DNA of 64,000 nucleotides, taken from positions 1 to 64,000 of the forward strand of contig PBSM01000191.1 of the NCBI GenBank assembly GCA_002726245.1, read 5' to 3'. Shown one piece after another: positions 29,529-39,713 of the stretch (its first letter is position 1; each line of letters opens with the position of its first letter). This DNA is from Planctomycetaceae bacterium. GTDB lineage: Bacteria > Planctomycetota > Planctomycetia > Pirellulales > Pirellulaceae. Both the position numbers and the translations under genes were made by a program. The notes beneath the pieces are model-generated. The model saw only the letters and a list, made by a program, of their open reading frames with translations, was not told the DNA's origin and made no database searches.

Positions 29529-29945
29529 TCAGCCGCAGGGCTTTCTAGAAGATTGAGTCCACGAGCCCGCTAACTCGTTAGGGGCTCGCTTCGTCAATCC
29601 TCTGCCTCGCTTCTTCTCTGCTCCGGTTGTCGCGATGCAGTCTCGACGAGGTCGGGAAGCCCGCGTCGAACGAGCCACTCGCGCCGAGCGAGCCTGGCTG
29701 GAGTTTCTGCGGTCGCTCAGCGGCGAGTATCCGCACGTCACATCGCCGAAACGTCCGATCGGCGGTCCGTTCAACTCGCGGTAGAACACGTCTCGGTGAC
29801 CGTTGGCATTGAACTCGCACATCGACACTAAACCGCCTCTAGCCGGAACGTGGAAGACGCAAGGTTGCAATCTTTCCTGTCCAATTGGTGAATGAAGCTC
29901 TTCGCTGCTCATGAAGTGGTGGCTGACAACTGTAAAGCGGTTCAC
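29529..29945 (-). other. unassigned stretch downstream of the GDH fragment
   Basis: The frame of the GDH fragment stays open to 29529 but after residue W71 no longer resembles glutamate dehydrogenase. A segment GLVSMCEFNANGHRDVFYR then ELNGPPIGRFGDV looks like real coding sequence from some other gene, after which the composition becomes Arg/Ser-rich and random. I do not recognise it. It probably belongs to the same rearranged zone. Confidence 0.3.
29562..29588. repeat. strong hairpin
   Basis: CGAGCCC (29562-29568) pairs with GGGCTCG (29582-29588), and inside CTAAC pairs with GTTAG, leaving one bulged G and a two-base loop. No T-tract follows. It lies at the edge of the decayed region and may be a dispersed intergenic palindrome. 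Confidence 0.5.
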
Positions 29946-30358
29946 CCACACGCCCATCATCCAGCCCATGATCATCGGGTTGGTGTAGACATCTGGCGCG
30001 GGTACATCCGTCTCTGGTCCAATGAAGTTGGCAAGTTGCTGGATGAAGCCGCGGCTGAGATGTCCCAGTTCGAGCCGTGACAGCTCCTTTGGGTTAACGC
30101 TCACGCCGCCTTTGGCTCCGCCAAAAGGGATACCAACGACGGCGCACTTGCAAGTCATCCAAAAGGCAAGCGCATTGACTTCGCTGAGGTTGACATCTGG
30201 GTGAAAACGAATGCCACCCTTTCCGGGCCGCGTGTATCGTCGTGACGCACGCGGTAGCCATCAAAGATTCGCAGCGAGCCGTCATCCATCCGAACTGGAA
30301 TTGACACCTGAACCATCGCCAGCGAATGCTTGAGTTGTTCGAGCGCCTCGGGATCGAT
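29946..30358 (-). pseudogene. internal fragment of glutamate dehydrogenase
   Basis: Minus-strand sequence reads [20 protein letters not shown] then PVRMDDGSLRIFDGYRVRHD, followed after one missing base near 30225 by the substrate-binding GGIRFHPDV and CKCAVVGIPFGGAKGGV, then NFIGPETDVPAPDVYTNP and WMM. These are consecutive conserved segments of NAD(P)-dependent Glu dehydrogenase, including the catalytic-Lys neighbourhood. About 140 residues remain of roughly 420: the N-terminal start and the whole nucleotide-binding domain are gone. The right end abuts the kinase remnant on the other strand within about five bases. Confidence 0.75.
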
Positions 30359-30362
30359 ACTC

Positions 30363-32933
30363 GAACAGGAAGTCGCCGAGCATGAGCAGGCGGAAAAGAG
30401 ACTGGCACAACAGGCGATTGAATTCGAGTTGCTATACCAAACTGTCGTGATGGCGGCAGAAACGGAGCACTTTGAACTGGCGCTGCAGAGTTGCATGGAT
30501 TCTGTCTGTAACATGACAGGATGGCCCGTCGGCCACGTCTATCTGGCGCCCTTTGGCAACAAAGAAGAGCTAACGCCAACCACGGTCTGGCATCTTCGTG
30601 AAGGTGATCGTTACTCGGAGTTTCGCGAGGTAACGGAACGAACGCCTTTTGCATACGGAATCGGTTTACCAGGGCGAATCTGGAAGTCGGAAGAACCGGC
30701 GTGGATTGTCAACGTGCAAACGGATACTAATTTCCCACGTGCGAGACTGTGCCAAAACATTGGAGTCAAAGGGACCTTCGGATTCCCGGTGAACATCAGA
30801 GGACAACTGGTCGCTGTGTTTGAGTTCTTCACGGACGAGGAAATGGAGCCAGACGAGAGCTTGCTGATGACGATGGGTGGCGTGGGCGAACAGGTTGGCC
30901 GTGTGCTCGAACGCCGACAGGCACAAGAGGAGCTGCGAAATGCAAAAGAAGCGGCTGAAGATACCAATCGTGCTAAAAGCGAATTCCTGGCCAACATGAG
31001 TCACGAGATTCGCACACCGATGAACGGCATCATTGGAATGGCGGAGTTACTTTCCAATACGCCGCTGAACCGGGAACATCGCGACTTCCTGCGCATGGCT
31101 CGTCAATCCGCCGATTCACTGCTGCGGTTGCTCAACGATATCCTTGATTTCTCAAAGATCGAGGCGGGCAAGCTTGAGTTGGAACTCTTTGATTTCAGCC
31201 TCAGGAATTGCGTCGGTCAAACCGGGCAGGTACTCGCAATCCGTGCCGCCGAGAAGGGGCTGGAGGTTGCCTGTCGCATCGCGCCCGCTCTGCCGGATGG
31301 CCTGATCGGTGATGCAGGCCGGCTTCGCCAGATCATCGTTAATCTGGCAGGTAATGCGATCAAGTTTACCCAGGAGGGTGAAGTAGTCGTCGATGTCGAG
31401 CAGCAGTCTCGGACCGAAGATGAGGTAGTTCTGCACTTTTCCGTCAAGGACACTGGGGAGGGTATTCCTGCGGACAGGCAGGCCAAGATCTTCGCGTCAT
31501 TTACTCAGGCGGATAGCTCCACGACTCGGCGCTTCGGTGGAACGGGGCTCAGGCTAACCATTTCGAAGCAGTTGGTAAACATGATGAAGGGGCGAATCTG
31601 GATCGAGAGCAAGGTCGGGGTCGGCTCGACCTTTCACTTTACTGCCGCCTTCGGAATCCAGACGGAAGCGAAGACGCATCAGCCCGTCGAGTTGTCGTCC
31701 TTGGAGGGGATGCACGTGTTGGTTGTCGATGACAATGCGACGAACCAGCGCATTCTCCAGGAGCTTCTCGATAGCTGGCGAATGAAACCGGCCGTTGCTG
31801 ATAGTGGCCTGGCCGGGCTGGCCGAATTGGAGCGGGCCGCAACTGTGGGAGAGCCTATCGCCTGTTACTCCTTGATCTGATGATGCCTGAAATGGACGGC
31901 TTCGAGTTGGCGAAGCGAGTTCGTATGAACGCGAAATTCAACACATGCTCCCTGATCATGGTTTCCTCCGCCGTGCGACCGGGCGACACAGATCGGTGCC
32001 GCCAGTTGGGTAACGAACGTCACCTGACAAAGCCGATCGTGCAGTCGGATCTGTTAGAGGCCATTTTAGACGTGGTTAGTGCACGCGTCGTGGATGAAGT
32101 GTTTGCTGGTACGCCGGCGCATGAACCGGGGAATGCACAAGCGGGATTGATTGGCCGAGGACGGTCTGGTTAACCAACAAGTGGCCTTGGATTGTTGAGC
32201 ATAAAAGGACACGACGTGGTAGTGGCCAAGAATGGAAATGAAGCGGTCGAGGCATTGGACCGGCAATCGTTCGACGTCGTGCTCATGGACGTACAAATGC
32301 CGGAGATGGACGGCTTCGAGGCGACCAGAGTCATACGAAACAAGGAAAGGGAGTCAGAAAAATACACCCCGATCATCGCCATGACTGCCAGCGCAATGAA
32401 GGGCGATCGAGGACGCTGGAATGGATAGTTATGTTTCTAAACCAATCGAGCCGCAACAGTTGTATCAGGCCGTCGAGGACTTCGCTGTTTCGATTGATAC
32501 GGAGCGAATTGGAAAGCGGCATTCCGAATCGGCGGACGAGCAGGCGGCGATCACCGAATCTCCCGAGCAAGTCCAGGCGGATACAAATGGCATCATCGAT
32601 TCCGAAGCTGCCCTCTCACAGATACCGGGCAGCGTGGATGCGGTCAAGGAGTTGGTTCCGCTGTTAGTTGATGAGTGTACGAAACAGCTCGAAGTAGTGC
32701 GTACCGGTTTGGAAGAACAAGATGTCAAGGTGGTGCAGCGTGGGTCGCATACGATGAAAGGATCGGCGGAGGTATTTGCCGCCAAGCGTGTCGTCACCGC
32801 CGCGTTGCGGTTGGAGACAATGGCGATGGAAGAAGACCTCAGTGACTCCGAACTGGCTTTTTCTGAATTGGAAGAAGAAGTACTGCGACTCAAGGAGGCG
32901 ATTCAGACACGGCTAGAAGCATGGCTCGGCTGA
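30363..32933 (+). pseudogene. decayed hybrid histidine kinase (GAF-HisKA-HATPase-REC-REC-Hpt)
   Basis: Recognisable modules in order: coiled linker [20 protein letters not shown], a GAF domain (about 30480-30900), HisKA with phospho-acceptor His in [16 protein letters not shown], an HATPase with N-box [10 protein letters not shown] and G-boxes DTGEGIP and GGTGLRL, a first receiver ([11 protein letters not shown], then [11 protein letters not shown]), a second receiver ([27 protein letters not shown]) and a C-terminal Hpt (SHTMKGSAEVF). Breaks: no proper N-terminus, a frameshift near 31863, two near 32153 and 32180, and a loss around 32410 that removes the residues before [10 protein letters not shown]. 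The usual GLGL of the last G-box is GLRL. With this many lesions it is a true pseudogene, probably once a membrane or PAS-linked sensor. Confidence 0.8.
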
Positions 32934-33401
32934 CGATCGGCGCCTCGCGGTCCGTGCCGTTGGAATTCAGGCTTGCCTGGTGTGTTGGTCTAGCGAGTTT
33001 TGCGAGGCTGTACTAGTTCAGCGATTCTTTACAACACTTCCGAGGGGATCATCGCGAGAAACACCCCCACCGTACTGGGCCAGGGAGATGACATGCAGCA
33101 TGGCCTAGCCAACATGCTTCGTCCAGGACTTGGGAAGGGAGAAGCGGAGTTCTTTCTTGGCGGACATCGTGTTCTCGGAGGTCGTTCATCGCGAATTCAC
33201 TCAGAACACATCAATCAATTCAAGGTCTTTCGATAGCTTCGATGCTCGCGCAAAAATCGCTGGACCAACACACACCGCAATGATCGAGAAACCAACGTTT
33301 GACGAGACAGCATCGGTATTGTGCGAGAACTCTGGCGATCAGCTAGATGCCTGCCCGTTACGGCGGGTCGAGAGCATCGACGGTGAAGCAGTGCTTGCCC
33401 G
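32934..33401. other. 468-bp stretch without a recognisable gene
   Basis: Between the kinase remnant and the EF-hand fragment only short frames without family resemblance occur. One plus-strand stretch around 33110-33236 (LGKGEAEFFLGGHRV and onward) looks mildly coding-like but has no start signal. Nothing else is seen. Confidence 0.3.
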
Positions 33402-33583
33402 ATGAAGGAACGGTTCAAGAAAATCGACACAAACGGTGATGGCGTACTGACGCTTGAGGAGTTCACCGAGGCGCACAAGAATCCCGCAAAAAAACGGGCA
33501 AGAAAAAGGAAGGGCAAGGGCTGAAGAAGCCTAGCAAAAAGACGCCTCAGCCTAAAACGTCGAAGGCCGTCAAGAAGCAATAA
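33402..33583 (+). CDS. small EF-hand protein remnant (frameshift in an A7 run)
   Basis: From ATG 33402 the frame encodes a single canonical EF-hand, helix MKERFKKI then loop DTNGDGVLTLEEF with all calcium-binding positions (D1, N3, D5, V7, T9, E12). At a run of seven A bases near 33489 the frame breaks; adding one base gives a Lys-rich tail KKTGKKKEGQGLKKPSKKTP to a stop at 33581. Planctomycetes carry many secreted EF-hand proteins with several such hands and a signal peptide; here the upstream part is missing or unrecognisable, so this is likely the C-terminal end of a decayed one. Confidence 0.5.
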
Positions 33584-33739
33584 CACTCGGGCAACGCCGA
33601 GTTATGAGACCAGCCGCTCCCGCTGTCGGCATCAGTCAAGCTCCGCACAGTTGCTTCTTTAGATCAGCTCTCGGACGAGGGCTCACTAGTATAAGGAGAG
33701 TCGCGATTCGAAAGGAATCACCGGCTGCTCGGTTCGCAA

Positions 33740-35950
33740 TCACCGGATTCGTCGCCAGCGAAGAAGCAGGCTATTCGACACGACAGAGACGCTGCTGAGC
33801 GCCATCGCCACAGCGGCGAGCGTCGGCGGTACACGGAGGCCGAGCGAAGGGAGCAAGAGGCCGGTCGCCAGTGGAATCAGGGCGATGTTGTAAACGAAAG
33901 CCCAAGCAAGGTTCTGGCGGATCGTCCGCAGCGTCGCTCGCGACAGCTTGATGGATGTCGTAATCGAAGCGAGATCTCGACGCACGAGCACGATGTCCGC
34001 AGACTCGATTGCGACGTCCGCTCCCGAACCAATCGCGATGCCTACATCGGCAGCGGTCAAAGCGGGCGCGTCGTTGATTCCATCACCAGCCATTGCTACG
34101 AGCTGCCCATCGGCTTGAAGTCGTTTGATCACTTGTTGCTTCTCGTCGGGCCGTACTTCCGCAACAACCTCGTCGATCTCAACTCGTTTCACGAGAGCTT
34201 CGGCTGTGCTCTGCTTGTCGCCGGTCAGCATCATGACACGCAAACCGAGCTGCTTCAGCTTCGCGATGGAGTCGCGAGAAGCTGGCGGCAAGTCGTCTTC
34301 GACCAAGATCGCCCCCACGTACGTCGCGTCACATGTGACTAACAGAGCAGTTTTTCCAGCAGCCCGCTGCTGCTCGATTGTTGTCGCAACGCTGGCGGTA
34401 ATAGACGCGCCGGCTCGCGTCACCATCAACTCGTTTCCAACACAGATCGTCTGCAAGTCGCTGATTGCTTCGATACCCTCGCCAGGCCAGACTCGCACGG
34501 AATCGGCGGCGGGAATCTTGACGTTCAATTCGACAGCTCGTTCGAGGATGGCGTGGCCTAACGGATGGGTCGTCATCTGCTCCGCGGCGGCGGCGTGGGC
34601 TAGCAACTGCTCGTCGGATACTTCAATCGCCGGAATCATACCCGTGACTTGTGGCTTTCCAGACGTGATCGTACCGGTCTTGTCGAGGACCAGCGTATCA
34701 ACCTGGCCACCTAGCTCGAACGCCCGCGCGTCCTTAATCAAAATGCCTTCAGCCGCCCCTCGACCGCTGGCGACCAACACAGCCGTCGGCGTCGCCAGGC
34801 CCAACGCGCATGGACAAGCAACGACCAACACCGCGACGGCACAAGACAAACCCATCGACCAACTGCCGGCAATACCCCAAGCAAACAGCGTCGCTACAGC
34901 GATGATCAACACGACCGGCACGAACCAAGCCACCACGCGGTCTGCCAGCCACTGGATCTGTGGCTTCGATTCCTGCGTCTTGCGGACCAAGTCGATGATG
35001 CGGCTTAGCGCCGTTGCGTCGGCCGAAGCCGTCACGCGAGCCTTCAGCATTCCGTCACCGTTGACAGTCCCGGCGAAGACTTGATCACCGTCCTGCTTTT
35101 CGATCGGCATCGCTTCACCGGTAAGCCAAGATTCGTCGATGCTGCTGTATCCGCTGACGACGACGCCGTCCAGAGGAACTCGTTCACCTGCACGAATAAT
35201 CATCACATCGTTGATCTCAGCGTCGGCGACGCGCTTCGATTCCACCTTGTCATCCCGTTCGACCGCGACCGTGTCGCGAGCAAGTTCGAGCAACTTCCGA
35301 ATTGCGTCGGAGGCTCGTCCCTTGGCTTTGGCCTCCATGTACTTTCCACAACTGATGAACGCCAGGATCATTCCGGCATCAACGAACATCATGTCACGTG
35401 AGTGCATCAGCAGTTCGTACAAGCCCGCCGAATACGCTGTGCCCGTGCCAAGAGCAACGAGGGTATCCATATTCGCGGCCCGATACTTGACCTGACGTAT
35501 TGCACCGGCGAAGAAGGGCCATCCGACGTACAATTGGATCGGAGTGGCCAGGGCGAACTGGCACCAAGCCAGCGCCGAACCTTCAAGCAATGCGATTTGG
35601 CCGATGGCTACAAGCGGTATCAATAACAACACGCCGGTAAGCATCCGCCAACGCCACGTAGCGACCTCCGCCTCTTCCCGCGCCTCCAGCGTTTCGGCTG
35701 ACACGTTGCTGGCGGGAGTGGCGTGGTAGCCAGAATTCTGGATTGCCTCGATCAACTTCGCCGCGGATGTACCGGGCTTGGTGGATACGGCAGCTTGCCC
35801 AAGGGTCAGGTTCACGGTTGCCGACGACACACTGTCCAAGTCTTCTAGCGCACGCTGCACCGTAGCGACACAACCAGCGCAATGCATGCCCTCAACGTCA
35901 AGCAGCACTCGCGCGTCGAGTTCGTGATGTGGAGGAGTCGCGACAGGCAT
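33740..35950 (-). CDS. copA: copper-translocating P1B-type ATPase
   Basis: A membrane pump exporting Cu+ with ATP hydrolysis. A single N-terminal metal-binding domain has GMHCAGC (21-27). Eight membrane helices are predicted, with the ion-site CPC at 379-381. Actuator motif TGEAMP (277-282), phosphorylated Asp423 in DKTGTITSGKP, the nucleotide-domain HP pair in THPLGHAI, and hinge GDGINDAPAL follow. The TM7 FVYN and TM8 MALSSVSVVSNS signatures are those of Cu+ rather than Zn2+/Cd2+ pumps. At 736 residues it is complete. No chaperone or CueR-type regulator is adjacent. A TATAAT box seven bases before the start codon suggests a leaderless transcript. Confidence 0.95.
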   Translation of the reverse strand: MPVATPPHHELDARVLLDVEGMHCAGCVATVQRALEDLDSVSSATVNLTLGQAAVSTKPGTSAAKLIEAIQNSGYHATPASNVSAETLEAREEAEVATWRWRMLTGVLLLIPLVAIGQIALLEGSALAWCQFALATPIQLYVGWPFFAGAIRQVKYRAANMDTLVALGTGTAYSAGLYELLMHSRDMMFVDAGMILAFISCGKYMEAKAKGRASDAIRKLLELARDTVAVERDDKVESKRVADAEINDVMIIRAGERVPLDGVVVSGYSSIDESWLTGEAMPIEKQDGDQVFAGTVNGDGMLKARVTASADATALSRIIDLVRKTQESKPQIQWLADRVVAWFVPVVLIIAVATLFAWGIAGSWSMGLSCAVAVLVVACPCALGLATPTAVLVASGRGAAEGILIKDARAFELGGQVDTLVLDKTGTITSGKPQVTGMIPAIEVSDEQLLAHAAAAEQMTTHPLGHAILERAVELNVKIPAADSVRVWPGEGIEAISDLQTICVGNELMVTRAGASITASVATTIEQQRAAGKTALLVTCDATYVGAILVEDDLPPASRDSIAKLKQLGLRVMMLTGDKQSTAEALVKRVEIDEVVAEVRPDEKQQVIKRLQADGQLVAMAGDGINDAPALTAADVGIAIGSGADVAIESADIVLVRRDLASITTSIKLSRATLRTIRQNLAWAFVYNIALIPLATGLLLPSLGLRVPPTLAAVAMALSSVSVVSNSLLLRWRRIR

Positions 35951-35956
35951 GCTTGC

Positions 35957-35962
35957 ATTATA
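35957..35962 (-). promoter_or_regulatory. candidate -10 box of the copper ATPase
   Basis: On the minus strand a perfect TATAAT ends seven bases upstream of ATG 35950, placing the likely transcription start on the start codon itself. No ribosome binding site is present. The -35 region is not consensus-like, which could mean an activator is needed. Confidence 0.4.
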
Positions 35963-36047
35963 TCGCTCGCACAGCCACTAGGCTGCGATGTGTCGCAGTG
36001 GCAGAATGGTAACATTCACTCCAAGCCATCTCCGTACACGAATTGAC

Positions 36048-37289
36048 ATGCATGCAGAAGTAATTGCGATTGGCGACGAACTCACCAGTGGGCAACGGTT
36101 GGATACGAACAGCCAGTGGCTCAGTGAGCGCCTCGGCGAATTGGGTATACGTGTCCTGTACCACACGACAGTCGGCGACGATATGGAAGCAAACGTGCGC
36201 GTTTTCCGCGAAGCTTTCGATCGGGCTGATCTCGTTGTTTGTACAGGCGGCCTCGGCCCGACGGCGGACGATCTGACGCGTCAAGCCTTGGCCGAGGCCA
36301 CCGGACGGAGCTTATTCCTGGACGAAGCGTCTCTCGCACACATTCGGCAATTGTTTGCCCGACGCAGTCGCGAGATGCCCGAACGAAATGTCATCCAGGC
36401 GAAGTTTCCCGAAGGCAGCCAGCCGATTCCCAATCCACATGGATCCGCGCCAGGAATCGACATCCAGGTTGACCGTGACGGACGAACGCCTAGTCGGTTG
36501 TTTGCGTTGCCGGGTGTTCCGGCCGAGATGCGAGAGATGTGGGAAGGCACTGTTAGTCCGGTGCTCGCGAAGCTAACCAGCGGTCGGCGAGTCATTCGTC
36601 ATCGACGAATCAAGTGCTTTGGTGTTGGCGAGAGTGACTTGGAACAGATGCTGCCCGATCTGATCGAGCGCGGCCGGCACCCATCCGTTGGCATTACGGT
36701 ACACAAGGCAACGATTACGCTGCGCGTCACGGCTCAAGCCGCGAGTGAGCAAGGCTGTCTCGCAGCGATGGAACCAACCATCGAAACAATCCGGTCTTGC
36801 CTGGGCGAACTGGTGTTTGGTGAGGAAGACGATGAACTACAACACGCGATAGTTCGGTTGCTCCGCGATCGACAAGAACGGCTAACGACCATCGAGTGGG
36901 GACCGGCTGGGCTCCTGGCTCAATGGCTAGGTGAAGCTGATCCCGACGGAGCTGTCTTCGCTGGCGGCAGCGTTGTTCGAGATGCGGTTAGCCTTGCCGC
37001 GACACTGGATGAGAGTGCTGGATCGCTTGGACTCGACGACTGGGGAGCCGTCGTATCTGCAATGGCGCAAGCGATTCAAAAGCGATACAGATCCGAGCAC
37101 GCTCTGTCGGTCGGCCCCTTCCCGTCGAGTGATGCGATTGGTACGCCAGGCGGGCAGTTGCACTTCGCTTTGGCCGGACCAGCGGACACCGTCGCGAAGA
37201 GCGTTCCGTTTTCTGGCCACCCCGACATCTTGCGCGAGCGGGCGGTCAAACAGGCTCTCAATTTGCTTCGGCTGGCGTTGCTAGGGTGA
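36048..37289 (+). CDS. cinA: CinA-family protein with degenerate deamidase domain
   Basis: CinA proteins combine an N-terminal MoaB/MogA-like domain with ADP-ribose pyrophosphatase activity and a C-terminal NMN deamidase (PncC) domain. From ATG 36048 the protein has 413 residues. The N-terminal domain is well conserved: AEVIAIGDELTSGQRLDTNS, TVGDD, VVCTGGLGPTADDLTRQALA, PERNVIQAKFPEG, FALPGVPAEM. The C-terminal domain follows from about residue 265, but at 283-288 it reads EWGPAG where active PncC proteins have ESCTGG, so the catalytic Ser is missing. Deamidase activity is therefore doubtful while fold or regulatory function may remain. It is divergent from the copper ATPase with a roughly 97-bp gap. 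Confidence 0.92.
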   Translation: MHAEVIAIGDELTSGQRLDTNSQWLSERLGELGIRVLYHTTVGDDMEANVRVFREAFDRADLVVCTGGLGPTADDLTRQALAEATGRSLFLDEASLAHIRQLFARRSREMPERNVIQAKFPEGSQPIPNPHGSAPGIDIQVDRDGRTPSRLFALPGVPAEMREMWEGTVSPVLAKLTSGRRVIRHRRIKCFGVGESDLEQMLPDLIERGRHPSVGITVHKATITLRVTAQAASEQGCLAAMEPTIETIRSCLGELVFGEEDDELQHAIVRLLRDRQERLTTIEWGPAGLLAQWLGEADPDGAVFAGGSVVRDAVSLAATLDESAGSLGLDDWGAVVSAMAQAIQKRYRSEHALSVGPFPSSDAIGTPGGQLHFALAGPADTVAKSVPFSGHPDILRERAVKQALNLLRLALLG

Positions 37290-37398
37290 CGACGACAATG
37301 ATCGCGATCTGAGTAGTCGTCCGCGATGTCTGCTCGAAGAGCGAGACCAGATCAAAGAGTTGATTTGAGCTGGAGTACGGGCAGTTCTCTTTCTGGCT

Positions 37399-38411
37399 TC
37401 ACCATGCCAACTCGATTCCGAAGCGCCCGCCCTGGAACGTGACGTTACTCAAGTCGAACGTTCCCGCACCGGTGCTGAGTGTGAAGTTGTCTGTTTGATC
37501 GGTGATTTGAGCCACGTTGTCCATCCAGAGCCCCGTGTAGCCAAGGAGCAGGGTCAAATTGCCTGTTGGCCTCCAGCGGGCGGTCACATCAATTTGCCCG
37601 GCCCAAGCAACTTCACTGTTTCCTGCGCTGAACGAACTGAAGACTGTTGTCGTATCGTGCCGGTTGGCGCGAAGATCAGCGTCATTGCCGAGAATGGCTC
37701 CCAGGAACCTCGCATCAACGCGCAGCTTGCGATTGCTCTCCCACAGGCAAACATCAAACCCCAGTTGACCGCCGTACATATCGTTGTCCACTTCGGACGA
37801 AGTGCCCGTTGTGGATAGAGCCGACTCGAAGACATCCCACTGCTCGCTCAACCACAACCATCGAGCGCCGAAAATCGGGCGTATGCGGCCCCAGCCTCGC
37901 GTCAACCAATTCAGCTCGCCGCTATGCACGTCCGAACTTAGAACCGTCATCATACTCGTGACGCCCGTATTCGTGCTTGCTTCGTTGAAGATCCCCGAGA
38001 AGAGATTCGATCCAGTGGCGATGGCCGTCACCCCTTGATCGGTGACCGCAAAGTAGCGAATCTCCGCTGCGTTCCCGTTGGCGTGCTCGACACCAATCGT
38101 GCCACGAACTCCCGCTTCGACGTCGTACAGCAGATCCGCGACATCGGTGGCTAATATAAATGTTGGGACCAACAGGTCAGGTTGATCGGCAATGAACACC
38201 TGAGAGTCACCTTGTGTCCGATCCAACCACAACAGCTCTGCCGAAGCGAAAAACCGCCAAGGCGGGACGCACTCACAATACGCGTTCTCTAGCCCGCAGC
38301 TATCGCATTGGTTGAGACCGGCAGACCCGATGATCCGTAGATTTGCGCAAACGTCGTGTCGAGCGGCGTTAACGTCGCGACAACCGCCAACGCGGCTAAC
38401 AACCGCAACAT
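37399..38411 (-). CDS. BBP7-like outer-membrane beta-barrel protein (frameshifted after signal peptide)
   Basis: A predicted outer-membrane barrel of a planctomycete family. ATG 38411 opens a good signal peptide (MLRLLAALAVVATLTPLDTT, then FAQ), preceded by an AG-rich stretch. Near base 38330 one base is missing; the mature protein continues in the other frame as NQCDSCGLENAYCECVPPWR and RFFASAELLWLDRTQGD. The rest is a series of amphipathic strands with alternating aromatic residues (FGARWLWLSEQW, LLLGYTGLWMDNVAQI) and ends in GRFGIELAW, a barrel-type C-terminus with terminal Trp. A tandem paralogue follows upstream on the same strand after 38 bases. Confidence 0.7.
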
Positions 38412-38449
38412 CCCTGTTCTCTCCGAGCAAACGCCCCTTGTCGATTTGG

Positions 38450-39444
38450 TTACCATGTCGCTTCCAGTCCAATCACAGCACCGTGGTACTCCACGGTGGT
38501 CAGATCAACGCGACCCTGCACTGGCGAGGTACTAACATCGAAATTGTCAAACTGGTCGGGAATCAGAGCCACGCCGTCCAGCCACAAGGCTTGATATCCC
38601 ACGCGCATCGAGAGCCTTGGCGTGAACTGATAACGCAGCAGCACATTCAGATCGCCGAGAAACGAAGTCTGCCGAAACCGGCGAACGAAGTTGATATTCG
38701 CGGACGTGGCCAGCACATCCATATTGTTATAGAACACGCCGGCCTTCACTGTTCCTTCGAGCGTCCAGGGGCCGTAGCGAAAGGCGACTCCTTCAAAACC
38801 AAAATGGACCCCGCATAGCTCATTGTCGGTCATCGCCCGGATACTACCAGTGTCGTTTGTATGTTGAAGATAGTCTTCCAACTGTAAGACCCGTATTCCC
38901 ACGATCGGAGCGATATGCAGCCAATGCCGGGCGCGGAAATTCAGTTCGCCACTGTCCAAGTGCGATTCGTACATGCTTGTTACCGAGGTTGCCGAACTGG
39001 ACGCCGTTCCATTGAATAAGATTCCGCGGACGTCGGTCCCGATGACGGTTCGCGCGCGAAAAAAACCACGCGACCCCATGTACGCAAACTGCAGATCAGT
39101 GCCGCAGTCACTCTCAAACGTCCACTGAAAACGAAATCCGGCCTCTGTTTCGAAGTTCATGTCCGTTGTGTCGAGAACGGAGGGACCGCCGTTTTCAGTA
39201 ACGATGTTCTCGAAGTCCGGATCAGATCGATTCAGCAGCAACACGTCAAAGACGGCGGTGCCGGAGGTCGCGTGATGTAGCAATCATCGATCGGTTCGTA
39301 AGAGGCCAGTTCTCCGCCATAGAACGTCTCGCCGGAGTACACATCTGTCGCCGGATAGCCCCTAGAGCCAGAGTAGATCTGTGCGGACGCGCTCGCGTGG
39401 TATGCCAAGAAGATGACGAGTTGAGCACTCACTACAAACAACAT
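38450..39444 (-). CDS. BBP7-like outer-membrane beta-barrel protein, tandem paralogue (frameshifted)
   Basis: ATG 39444 starts a signal peptide (MLFVVSAQLVIFLAYHASAS then AQ) and a Tyr/Pro-rich linker (YEPIDDCYITRPPAPP). Near 39265 one base is missing, after which VFDVLLLNRSDPDFE leads into the barrel. Strand patterns and landmarks match the downstream paralogue position by position: SGELNFRARHWLHIAPIVGI against SGELNWLTRGWGRIRPIFGA, VGYQALWLDGVALI against the LGYTGLWMDNVAQI segment, and a final GLEATW. Such barrels are thought to sit in the outer membrane; ligand unknown. The shared lesion type just after the exported leader is noted separately. Confidence 0.7.
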
Positions 39445-39713
39445 TCGTCGATTGCGCACTACACCGTCCCTCCCTGAATACACCAACCCGATCCAATTCC
39501 ACCGCGCATGGGCTGATGCTTAACCAAGGAAATCGACGCCCTGCTTGCTGTCGCGACAGATTCATGGACGCGACTGAGACCATCCGCAGAATACTGCTTC
39601 GACGCAGAACCCTAACCGTGCGATCGTTCAGCACGACCCGGATACGGCTGAACCTTAATAGAATCGTTAGAATCGGCATGGGCCGCACTGAAGCGCGTTC
39701 AACAGGCGAACCT

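Noticed and set aside
34125-35084. 319-codon plus-strand frame opposite the copper ATPase
   Set aside because: Long only because of the GC-rich codon pattern of the ATPase; Thr/Ser/Ala-rich with no fold-like pattern.
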